Source of the DNA: Robiginitalea sp.
GTDB taxonomy: Bacteria; Bacteroidota; Bacteroidia; Flavobacteriales; Flavobacteriaceae
Length of the DNA stretch: 63,937 nt
Assembly: GCA_024642005.1 (NCBI GenBank)
Contig: JAHECA010000020.1
Span: forward strand, 1 to 63,937
Direction: 5' to 3'
The notes beneath the pieces were generated by a model. That model was not told where the DNA came from. It saw nothing but the letters and a program-made list of their open reading frames with translations, and did not search any database. How positions within the stretch are numbered: position 1 is the stretch's first letter; each line of letters begins with the position of its first letter. Below, one piece after another: positions 54,822-62,834 of this stretch. A program made the translations under genes and the position numbers.

Positions 54822-54911
54822 TATGCGTCGGCTACGGACTCAGGGGTCAAACTTACATATTTTTCCCACGGAATCGCCTACATTACATTAAATTTAACCC
54901 GCTTGAAATCG

Positions 54912-56180
54912 ATGGTATCACCGAGAAATAAAGGGATGGTCGCCAACTTCATCCTGGCGCTCACCACCTTATCCGCCACAGCACTTTGCGCACAGAATGC
55001 CGGGGCGGGTAGCCGGGCCAATGCCGATTTTGCCGTGGTCCTCGATGCAGGCCATGGCGGACACGACCCGGGCAACCTCGGCAATGGCTTCCTAGAAAAG
55101 GACATCGCCCTGAAAATCGTATTGGAAGTAGGCAAGAACCTCTCAGCCGATCCGCAAACCAAAGTTATTTACACCCGCGACGACGACACTTTTGTAGACC
55201 TGTTCAAACGGGGCGAAATTGCCAACAAGGCCAAGGCCGACCTCTTTGTTTCGGTACACTGCGATTCCCATAATTCGGATGCCCACGGGGCGGGCACCTT
55301 CGTGCTGGGATTGCACGCCAACAAGCAGAATTTTGAAATAGCCAAGAAAGAGAACTCGGTTATCTACCTCGAGGACGATTACGAAACCCGGTATGCCGCC
55401 TATGATATCAATTCGCCTGAATCGGTGATCGGGCTCACCATCATGCAGGAAGAGTTCCTCGATCAGAGCATTCATTTGGGCAAGCTGATGCAGGATCGAT
55501 TTACCGGGGAGCTGGGCCGCACCGACCGCAAGGTGAAGCAGGCCGGTTTTATCGTCCTGCACCAGACCTTTATGCCCAGCGTGCTTATAGAGACCGGCTT
55601 CCTCACCAATAAGAACGAAGGGGGGTACCTGAATTCCCGCAAGGGGCAACAGGAAATGGGGCGCGCCATTGCAGACGCCATTCGGGAGTACCGTAAATCG
55701 GTTCGCACGGGTGGCGACCCGGCGCCCAGGCCGGCCGTGAGCTCTGAGCCCGAACCGGAGGCTTCTGTTGAAAGCCAGCGAATCGAGCCCGAAAAGGTAG
55801 TTGAACAACCGGCTGAGCAGCCTGCTCAGGTGGCAGTCACGGCTGGTGAGGCTGGGGCAGCGGTGGTCAAACCTGCCGTCGAAGCGGCTGCCAGTACGAT
55901 GAAAGATTCCGCCCCGGGCATTTCCTTCCGGGTGCAGTTGATGGCCGTCAGTAAGGAGCCCAGCCTGAACCCCGACGATTTCAACGGCCTGCCAAACCTG
56001 TCTGTTGAGCATTTTCAGAAGGTGTACCGGGTGCTGTACGGGAACACCAATTCCTACGCTGAAGCCCAGCGTTTGCAGTCTTTTGCGGCCATGCGGGGAT
56101 ATCCTTCCGCCTACATTGTAGCCTATAGGGACGGGGAGCGCATCACCCTGCCCGAGGCCCTTTCGGCCCTGTCGCAATAA
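54912..56180 (+). CDS. N-acetylmuramoyl-L-alanine amidase with SPOR domain
   Basis: Periplasmic peptidoglycan amidase (Amidase_3, AmiC type) of about 422 residues. Signal peptide FILALTTLSATALCAQ. Zinc ligands in VLDAGHGGHDPGN, FLEKDIALKI and VHCDSHNSDA; catalytic Glu in IETGFLTNKNE. Residues about 235-320 are a Pro/Glu-rich linker, then a SPOR domain (ISFRVQLMAVS, YGNTNSYAEAQRL) that binds denuded glycan at the division site. The ATG at 54912 is chosen; Met at 54936 is an alternative, and earlier codons lie in the leader. First gene of a plus-strand run through to bshA. Confidence 0.9.
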   Translation: MVSPRNKGMVANFILALTTLSATALCAQNAGAGSRANADFAVVLDAGHGGHDPGNLGNGFLEKDIALKIVLEVGKNLSADPQTKVIYTRDDDTFVDLFKRGEIANKAKADLFVSVHCDSHNSDAHGAGTFVLGLHANKQNFEIAKKENSVIYLEDDYETRYAAYDINSPESVIGLTIMQEEFLDQSIHLGKLMQDRFTGELGRTDRKVKQAGFIVLHQTFMPSVLIETGFLTNKNEGGYLNSRKGQQEMGRAIADAIREYRKSVRTGGDPAPRPAVSSEPEPEASVESQRIEPEKVVEQPAEQPAQVAVTAGEAGAAVVKPAVEAAASTMKDSAPGISFRVQLMAVSKEPSLNPDDFNGLPNLSVEHFQKVYRVLYGNTNSYAEAQRLQSFAAMRGYPSAYIVAYRDGERITLPEALSALSQ

Positions 56181-56236
56181 AGGGTTCGCTTCAAAAAATA
56201 ATTCCTAATTTTGTTTGTAACCGAAAATCGATCCGA

Positions 56237-57205
56237 TTGAAGCTATCCAGGGAAATTAAGACAGGCATTATCGTCATTGGCGGCATCCTGTTGTTCATAC
56301 TTGGCTTTTCGTACCTGAAATCCACACCCCTTTTCGACGACAGCAAGACGTTCTATGTGGTTTACAACCATGTGGGCGGGCTGCAGCCCGGCACGCAGGT
56401 AAGCATTAACGGTTACAGCGTGGGCAAGGTGAACGAAATCCGTTTCAAGGATGCCTCTGGGAAACTGCTGGTGACCTTTTCGGTAGACAATTCCTTTCAG
56501 TTTTCCAAAAACAGCCCGGCCGAACTCTTCGATACGGGTATCATCGGAGGCAAAGGGATACAGATCCAGCCGGTTTTTGACGGGGCGCCCCCGGCCAAAG
56601 ACGGAGACACCCTGCCCAGCAGCACGCGTCCGGGCCTGACCGAACTGGTCCAGCAAAAACTCGCTCCCCTGCAGCAAAAAATCGAAGGGGCTGTCAGCAA
56701 TGCCGATTCCCTCCTGGCCAATATCAACCAGGTGCTCGATGAGTCGACCAAGAAAAACTTACGGGAGAGCGTCAGCGGGCTGAAAGAACTGGTGGCCAGT
56801 TTTCAGCAAACCTCCAATAGCCTGAACCAGCTTCTGGCCGACAACAAAAGCCAGATCGACAGTACCTTTGATCATATCGGGCAGGTTTCCGCCAATTTCG
56901 CCAAACTTTCAGACACTCTGGCCGAGGCCGGCCTCGGGGAGGCAATAGCCCAGTTGCAAGGAACCCTGGCGCACCTCAACACGGTACTCGCCCGGATGGA
57001 AGCGGGGGAGGGCACCATGGGCAAGTTGATGCACGACGATTCGCTGTACAACAACCTGACCGAATCTTCCCGCCAGCTCGAATTGCTGCTGCAAGATTTC
57101 CGTCTGAACCCCAAACGCTATGTAAATGTGTCCGTTTTCGGCAAGAAGCAGAAAGAATACGTCCTGCCTGAAACCGACCCCGCTCAAAACAACCAGCCCG
57201 ATTGA
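56237..57205 (+). CDS. MlaD/MCE-domain lipid-transport protein
   Basis: Membrane-anchored MCE protein of 322 residues. One helix (GIIVIGGILLFILGFSYL) precedes the MCE domain (VGGLQPGTQVSINGYSVGKV, FDTGIIGGKGIQIQ), followed by a helical domain as in MlaD hexamers, and a charged tail. It should bind phospholipid in the periplasm for transport between membranes. The start is TTG at 56237, immediately before KLSREIKTG, the usual opening. No MlaE or MlaF gene adjoins. Its stop overlaps the next start (TGATG). Confidence 0.9.
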   Translation: MKLSREIKTGIIVIGGILLFILGFSYLKSTPLFDDSKTFYVVYNHVGGLQPGTQVSINGYSVGKVNEIRFKDASGKLLVTFSVDNSFQFSKNSPAELFDTGIIGGKGIQIQPVFDGAPPAKDGDTLPSSTRPGLTELVQQKLAPLQQKIEGAVSNADSLLANINQVLDESTKKNLRESVSGLKELVASFQQTSNSLNQLLADNKSQIDSTFDHIGQVSANFAKLSDTLAEAGLGEAIAQLQGTLAHLNTVLARMEAGEGTMGKLMHDDSLYNNLTESSRQLELLLQDFRLNPKRYVNVSVFGKKQKEYVLPETDPAQNNQPD

Positions 57206-58539
57206 TGTCTTTCCTGCCCAATATCCTCTTTGCCATCGCCCTGGTTTTCGGGATCGGATTTTTTGCCCGGAACATCGGCAGGCTGCTGCGCAACATCCGC
57301 CTTGGCAAAGTCACCCACCCGGGCGGGCCCAAATCGGAACGCCTCCGCAATATGGCCCTTATAGCCATGGGGCAGCAGAAAATGGTGGTGCGCCCCGTTG
57401 CGGGCCTGCTCCATATTATCGTCTATGTCGGGTTTATTGTCATCAATATTGAGGTCCTCGAAATCGTCCTTGACGGTTTGCTCGGGACACACCGCATCTT
57501 TGCCTTTCTGGGACCCATCTACGATGCGCTGATCGGGGCTTTTGAAATGCTGGCGGGGCTGGTCATCGCCGCCGTGCTGATTTTCTGGCTCCGCCGGAAT
57601 GTACTGCGCCTGCAGCGATTCTGGAAGCCGGAAATGAAAGGATGGCCCAAAAGGGACGCCGACTGGATTCTCTATATTGAGTGCATCCTGATGTGCCTGT
57701 TCCTGACCATGAATGCGGCCGACTACGCCCTTCAGCAGGCCGGGACGGAGCATTATGTGCAGGCCGGATCCTTTCCCGTGAGTTCCTTTATTTCAGGCAT
57801 GATGTCAGGCCTGTCTGAAGGCTCGCTTGTCGGCATTGAGCGGGCTGCCTGGTGGGCGCATATCCTGGGCATATTATTCTTCCTGAATTACCTGTACTAC
57901 TCCAAACACCTTCATATTCTCCTCGCTTTCCCGAACACCTACTGGGGGAAGCTGGGCCCCAAGGGTCAGCTCGATAACCTGGAGTCGGTAAAACAGGAAG
58001 TGGCCCTGATGATGGACCCCAGCGCAGACCCCTATGCAGCGCCTGACGCCGGGGCTGCCCCTCCGGAAAAATTCGGGGCTTCCGACGTGATGGACCTGAG
58101 TCGCATACAACTGCTCAACGCCTATACTTGCACGGAATGTGGTCGTTGTACCAGTGAATGCCCGGCCAACCAGACCGGAAAAAAATTGTCGCCCCGGGGC
58201 ATTATGATGGCAACACGCGATCGCCTGGAAGAAGTAGGGCGGAAGCTCGATGCGACCCGGGGTGTCTGGGAGCCTGACGGCAAGCAGCTGCTCGACGATT
58301 ACATAAGCCGGGAAGAGCTCTGGGCCTGCACCACCTGCAACGCATGTGTGGAAGCCTGTCCGGTCAGCATCGACCCGTTGTCCATTATTATGGAGATGCG
58401 CCGGTACCTGGTCATGGAGCAGTCGGCTGCCTCAGCCGAACTCAATGGGATGATGGGGAATATCGAAAATAACGGGGCCCCATGGCCCTTCAACCAGATG
58501 GATCGCCTGAACTGGGCGCAGGAAATACAGGAGTCATAA
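57205..58539 (+). CDS. Membrane 4Fe-4S dicluster protein (HdrE/NarI-like plus HdrC-like)
   Basis: Fusion of an integral-membrane part and a ferredoxin part, 444 residues. About five helices occupy the first 240 residues; the family is related to the cytochrome b subunits of heterodisulfide reductase and nitrate reductase. Two clusters follow: CTECGRCTSECPANQTGK and CTTCNACVEACPVSIDP. It likely passes electrons between the quinone pool and the CCG protein encoded next, 3 bases downstream. The ATG at 57205 is used, overlapping the MCE stop by one base. The terminal electron donor and acceptor are unknown. Confidence 0.88.
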   Translation: MSFLPNILFAIALVFGIGFFARNIGRLLRNIRLGKVTHPGGPKSERLRNMALIAMGQQKMVVRPVAGLLHIIVYVGFIVINIEVLEIVLDGLLGTHRIFAFLGPIYDALIGAFEMLAGLVIAAVLIFWLRRNVLRLQRFWKPEMKGWPKRDADWILYIECILMCLFLTMNAADYALQQAGTEHYVQAGSFPVSSFISGMMSGLSEGSLVGIERAAWWAHILGILFFLNYLYYSKHLHILLAFPNTYWGKLGPKGQLDNLESVKQEVALMMDPSADPYAAPDAGAAPPEKFGASDVMDLSRIQLLNAYTCTECGRCTSECPANQTGKKLSPRGIMMATRDRLEEVGRKLDATRGVWEPDGKQLLDDYISREELWACTTCNACVEACPVSIDPLSIIMEMRRYLVMEQSAASAELNGMMGNIENNGAPWPFNQMDRLNWAQEIQES

Positions 58540-58542
58540 GTG

Positions 58543-59334
58543 ATGGAATCAACCCAAGGAATACCGACCCTGGCCGAAATGAGCGCACGCGGAGAGCAAC
58601 CCGAAGTATTGTTTTGGGTGGGCTGTGCCGGAAGTTTCGACGACCGGGCCAAGAAAATAACCAAGGCCTTTGTAAAATTGTTGCAGCGAGCCGGGGTTTC
58701 CTTCGCCGTGCTCGGCACCGAGGAGAGCTGCACCGGCGACCCTGCAAAACGGGCGGGCAACGAATTCCTCTTCCAGATGCAGGCGGCGGTTAATATTCAG
58801 GTGCTCAACGGCTATGGCGTGCGCAAGATCGTAACTACCTGTCCGCACTGTTTCAATACCCTGAAAAACGAATATCCCGGGCTGGGTGGGCAATATGAGG
58901 TGGTGCATCACACCTCTTTCCTGAAAGGCCTGCTGGAAGAAGGGCGGATAAAACCCGAAGGCGGGACGTTCCGGGGCAAGCGCATTACCTATCACGACCC
59001 CTGTTACCTGGGGCGTGCCAACGGCATTTATGAAGCCCCGCGCGAGCTGCTGCGCAAGCTCGACGCCGAGTTGGTTGAAATGAAAAGCTGCCGTGAACGG
59101 GCCCTGTGTTGCGGGGCCGGAGGCGCGCAAATGTTCAAGGAGCCCGAAAAGGGCGACAAAGATGTCAATGTGGAGCGGACCGAACAGGCTCTGGCAACCG
59201 AATCCGGTATAATCGCAGCCTCCTGTCCCTTCTGCAACACCATGCTGACCGATGGGGTCAAAGGGAAGGAAAATGAAGCTTCGGTCCGGGTCTTCGACGT
59301 GGCAGAATTGCTGGCCGGGGCCGCTGATTTGTAA
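58543..59334 (+). CDS. CCG-domain Fe-S protein (HdrB/GlpC-like)
   Basis: Soluble partner of 263 residues with two cysteine-rich domains. Visible motifs are FWVGCAGSFDDR, TTCPHCFNTLKNE, HDPCYLGRANG, LCCGAGGAQM and SCPFCNTMLTDG, the pattern of HdrB-type non-cubane clusters. It and the preceding membrane protein form a two-subunit electron-transfer unit like HdrDE. A GTG directly precedes the ATG chosen. The function in aerobic Bacteroidota is not established; a link to thiol or disulfide chemistry is an inference, encouraged by bshA nearby. Confidence 0.9.
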   Translation: MESTQGIPTLAEMSARGEQPEVLFWVGCAGSFDDRAKKITKAFVKLLQRAGVSFAVLGTEESCTGDPAKRAGNEFLFQMQAAVNIQVLNGYGVRKIVTTCPHCFNTLKNEYPGLGGQYEVVHHTSFLKGLLEEGRIKPEGGTFRGKRITYHDPCYLGRANGIYEAPRELLRKLDAELVEMKSCRERALCCGAGGAQMFKEPEKGDKDVNVERTEQALATESGIIAASCPFCNTMLTDGVKGKENEASVRVFDVAELLAGAADL

Positions 59335-59355
59335 CGTTTAAGCAAGAAAAGGCCA

Positions 59356-59838
59356 ATGCTCGTCCCATTCGAAGAATTACCGGAAACAGCCCGTGTTTGG
59401 ATTTACCAGGCCGACCGGGCGTTAACCACAGAAGAAATACAGACAGCCAGGCAGTCCCTTGAGGCCTTCCTGAGCCAATGGACCGCCCACGGGGCAGATT
59501 TGCACGCCGGCTATCTGATGCCGTACAACCGCTTTATCGTAATCGGGCTCGACCAGGGGCCCCATGCGGCCTCGGGTTGTTCCATCGATGCCTCGGTAAA
59601 CTTTATCCAACAGCTGGAGAGCCGTTTCGGGCTGGTGTTGCTCGACCGGATGAATGTGACCTTCAGGCAGGGAGAACACATCGCTTACAAACCCCTGCAG
59701 GATTTCCGGAAAATGGCGCGGTCTAAGGCTGTTTCCGAAAACACCATCGTTTTCAACAATTTGGTAACCAATAAGTACGAATTTGAGCGCGACTGGGAAG
59801 TACCGGCTTCGGAGAGCTGGCACAACCGTTTCTTCTGA
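59356..59838 (+). CDS. Conserved Bacteroidota protein, often mislabelled ABC transporter ATPase
   Basis: A 160-residue cytoplasmic protein beginning with VPFEELPETARVWIYQADR and including AASGCSIDASVNFIQQLE, MNVTFRQGEHIAYKPL and TIVFNNLVTNKYEFE. Close relatives throughout flavobacteria carry the label ABC transporter ATPase, but the sequence contains no Walker A, Walker B or LSGGQ motif, so that name is unsupported. It lies 21 bases after the Fe-S protein and 54 before the NagZ-like gene. Function unknown. The single Cys in SGCSID is conserved in the homologues I recall. Confidence 0.88.
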   Translation: MLVPFEELPETARVWIYQADRALTTEEIQTARQSLEAFLSQWTAHGADLHAGYLMPYNRFIVIGLDQGPHAASGCSIDASVNFIQQLESRFGLVLLDRMNVTFRQGEHIAYKPLQDFRKMARSKAVSENTIVFNNLVTNKYEFERDWEVPASESWHNRFF

Positions 59839-59892
59839 GACGGGCTCCGGTTGTGTATCTGTTTCCGCACTTGAAAGGGGAAATAGCATGCT

Positions 59893-62805
59893 ATGAAGCG
59901 GATATGGCTTTTAATGGTTGCAGTCTGGCTGCCGGTTATTGGGATTTCCCAGGCCGACCCGCTCATAACGGCCGATAGCGCCGCCCAGCATGCCTGGGTA
60001 GAAGCGCAATACGGGGCCATGACGCTGGATGACCGGATAGGTCAGTTGTTCATGGTACTGGTTTCCTCGGCCCAGGGCAAGGCCACCCAGGAAGAGGTCA
60101 CCGGCTGGATACGCGACTACCGTATCGGGGGGGTGGTTTTCAGTACAGGCGGCCCTGTGCGGCAGGCTCGCATGACCAACGCCTTCCAGCAGGCGTCGAG
60201 AACCCCCCTGCTCATTGCCATGGATGCCGAGTGGGGCCTGGCGATGCGCCTCGATTCCACCTATGCCTACCCCTGGAACAGCACCCTCGGGGCCATACGC
60301 GACAGTGCACTTCTGGTGGCGGTCGGGCAACAGATCGGGAACCATGCCAAACGGCTTGGGGTGCACATCAACTTCGCCCCGGTGGCCGACATCAATACCA
60401 ACCCGGCCAACCCCATTATCGGGAACCGGTCCTTCGGAGAAGAGCCCCAAAGTGTATCCCGCCATGCCCGTCTGCTCATGCAGGGCATGCATTTGGCAGG
60501 CATCCTTACCAGCGGCAAGCATTTTCCGGGTCACGGCGATACTGCTGTCGATTCACACAAGGCGCTGCCGCAGATTCCCTTCGACCGCGGGCGGCTCGAT
60601 ACGGTTGAACTGGCCCCATTCCGCGACCTCATAGGGGCCGGGCTCCCCACTGTTATGATTGCCCACCTGAACGTGCCCGGCCTGACGGGCTCGGCTGAAG
60701 TACCCACCTCCCTTTCTGAAGATTTGATACAGCATGTCCTGCGTGAAGAGCTCGGCTTTCAGGGGCTGGTTTTCACCGATGCCCTGAACATGAAAGGCGT
60801 CACTTCTTATGGAGAAGGAATCAATACTTCCCTGACCGCATTCCTGGCGGGCAACGACATCCTGCTTATGCCCGAGAACCTGGGGGCAGACCGTGCGGCC
60901 TTCCTCGAAGCCTACCGTACCGGCCTGATCACCGAAGAGCGCCTTGCGGCATCCGTAAAAAAAATCCTGATGGCCAAGTACAAGGCGGGCCTTAACCAGC
61001 TGGAGCCAATCGATCTCAAAGGCCTTACGGAAGAGTTGAATGCCCCACAGAACGACCTCTTGTACGAACGGACCATGGAAGCGGCCATTACTGTCTTGAA
61101 AAATAAAGTCTCCATACTGGGGATTCGCAGGCTCGAAAACAAAAAAATCGCCTATTTGAAAATGGGAGATGATTCCCACCAGTGGTTCCTCGACCGGCTG
61201 CGCCTCTATGCCGATGTCGATGAGGTTTCCGCCGGGGATGCAGGTACCCTGAAGGCCCGACTGGAGCCGTATAACCTTATCATAATTGGTGTGCATAAGT
61301 CCAACGACTCACCCTGGAAAAAGCATGCTATTACTCCTGAAGAGCGCGATTTGCTCCAACAGCTCGCAGGCTTGCGCACCGCCAATACCATCCTGACGGT
61401 GTTTGCCCGGCCCTACATACTGGGAGACCTTCCGTCCTACGACGCCTTCGACGGGGTGGTAATGGCCTACCAGAATAGCCGTATTGCCCAGGAAACAACT
61501 GCTGAGCTCCTGTTCGGGGTTTTTCCCGCCAAAGGCCGGTTGCCTGTTTCGGCCCATACGGAATTCCCGGCCGGAAGCGGTTTGGACCTGCCAGCCCTTA
61601 ACCGGCTGGGTTATACGTTGCCCGAAAGGGTCGGTTTTGACCGGACCAAGCTGGCGCGCATCGACACCTTGGTTCAGGACGGGTTAGACTCCCTCATGTT
61701 TCCCGGCGCCCAGGTGCTCGTAGCCCGGCAGGGGCAGGTAGTCTATCACAAGGCATTTGGCAAGCCTACCTACGACGGCGACCGCCCTGTGGCCCTGACC
61801 GACCTGTACGATCTGGCTTCCCTTACGAAAATACTGGCGACCCTGCCTGTGCTTATGTCTATGGAGGAACGTGGCGAAATTCGGCTGAACGACACCTTTG
61901 CCGACCTGAACCCCGCCTACGCCGGTACCGACCTGAAGGAGGTAACCGTGCTGAAGGCCCTGAGCCATTACGGACGCCTTCCCTCCTGGATCGCCTTTTA
62001 CCTGGATACCCTGGACAAAGACCGCATGCCTTCCCCCAATTTTTACCGGCACAGCCCCTCGGAGGGTTTCTCGATCAGGGTGGCCGAAAGCCTGTACCTC
62101 ACCACGGCCTATACCGATTCCATCTACAACCGGATTGGGCGGCAGCAGCTCAAATCGAACCGGTACCGGTATAGCGATGTTGCGTATTACGTTTTTAAAA
62201 AATACATCGAAGGCAAACGGGGCAAACCGCTCGACGAACAGGTACGGGAGTTCCTGTACGAACCGCTTGGGGCTACCCGCACCACGTACAACCCCCTCGA
62301 TCGCTTCCCCCTGGCCGATATCGTGCCTACCGAAATCGACAACTACTACCGGTACCAGACCGTGCAGGGCTATGTGCACGATATGGGCGCTGCCATGCAG
62401 GGCGGGGTAGGAGGGCATGCCGGACTCTTCAGCAACGCCAACGGCGTGGCTAAGATCATGCAGATGTACCTGCAGGGCGGCGCATACGGCGGAACGCGCT
62501 TTCTGGAGGAGCGCACCATCGAGAAATTCAACAAGTGTTATTTCTGCAACAACCAGGTGAGGCGCGGGGTGGGCTTTGACAAGCCCGACCTGAACGAGAA
62601 GGGCCCCACCTGCGGGTGCGTATCGCACCGGAGTTTCGGGCACAGCGGCTTTACAGGCACCTACACCTGGGCCGACCCCGATAAGGACATTGTATACGTC
62701 TTCCTTTCCAACCGCACCTATCCCTCGTCTTCCAACAACCTGCTGAACCGTTCCGGCCTGCGTACCCGCATACAGCAGGTGATTTATGATTCCCTTATCA
62801 ACTAG
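59893..62805 (+). CDS. Exported NagZ-like GH3 beta-N-acetylglucosaminidase fused to class C beta-lactamase domain
   Basis: Two-enzyme fusion of 970 residues with a signal peptide (LLMVAVWLPVIGISQA). Residues about 35-380 are the GH3 domain: KHFPGHGDTAVDSHKALP carries the NagZ His/Asp pair, and LVFTDALNMKGV holds the nucleophile Asp296. A GH3 C-terminal domain runs to about 570. Residues about 590-965 are a serine beta-lactamase/D,D-peptidase domain with SLTK (Ser643, Lys646), a YSD in place of YxN, and HSGFTG as the third motif. It would cut muropeptide sugars and peptides outside the cytoplasm. The fusion is known in Bacteroidota. It lies 29 bases before bshA. Confidence 0.9.
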   Translation: MKRIWLLMVAVWLPVIGISQADPLITADSAAQHAWVEAQYGAMTLDDRIGQLFMVLVSSAQGKATQEEVTGWIRDYRIGGVVFSTGGPVRQARMTNAFQQASRTPLLIAMDAEWGLAMRLDSTYAYPWNSTLGAIRDSALLVAVGQQIGNHAKRLGVHINFAPVADINTNPANPIIGNRSFGEEPQSVSRHARLLMQGMHLAGILTSGKHFPGHGDTAVDSHKALPQIPFDRGRLDTVELAPFRDLIGAGLPTVMIAHLNVPGLTGSAEVPTSLSEDLIQHVLREELGFQGLVFTDALNMKGVTSYGEGINTSLTAFLAGNDILLMPENLGADRAAFLEAYRTGLITEERLAASVKKILMAKYKAGLNQLEPIDLKGLTEELNAPQNDLLYERTMEAAITVLKNKVSILGIRRLENKKIAYLKMGDDSHQWFLDRLRLYADVDEVSAGDAGTLKARLEPYNLIIIGVHKSNDSPWKKHAITPEERDLLQQLAGLRTANTILTVFARPYILGDLPSYDAFDGVVMAYQNSRIAQETTAELLFGVFPAKGRLPVSAHTEFPAGSGLDLPALNRLGYTLPERVGFDRTKLARIDTLVQDGLDSLMFPGAQVLVARQGQVVYHKAFGKPTYDGDRPVALTDLYDLASLTKILATLPVLMSMEERGEIRLNDTFADLNPAYAGTDLKEVTVLKALSHYGRLPSWIAFYLDTLDKDRMPSPNFYRHSPSEGFSIRVAESLYLTTAYTDSIYNRIGRQQLKSNRYRYSDVAYYVFKKYIEGKRGKPLDEQVREFLYEPLGATRTTYNPLDRFPLADIVPTEIDNYYRYQTVQGYVHDMGAAMQGGVGGHAGLFSNANGVAKIMQMYLQGGAYGGTRFLEERTIEKFNKCYFCNNQVRRGVGFDKPDLNEKGPTCGCVSHRSFGHSGFTGTYTWADPDKDIVYVFLSNRTYPSSSNNLLNRSGLRTRIQQVIYDSLIN

Positions 62806-62821
62806 GGACGCATATAAAATG

Positions 62822-62829
62822 TAGTTTTG
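62822..62829 (+). promoter_or_regulatory. Candidate -7 promoter element at the bshA start
   Basis: TAGTTTTG matches TAnnTTTG exactly but ends 5 bases before the bshA ATG. A transcript from it would be leaderless; it may equally be chance. Confidence 0.3.
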
Positions 62830-62834
62830 TGGGT

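Noticed and set aside
57205-59334. Reading the Fe-S pair as a methanogen-type heterodisulfide reductase
   Set aside because: The domain order matches HdrDE, but coenzyme M/B chemistry does not exist in Bacteroidota; only a generic electron-transfer role is supported.
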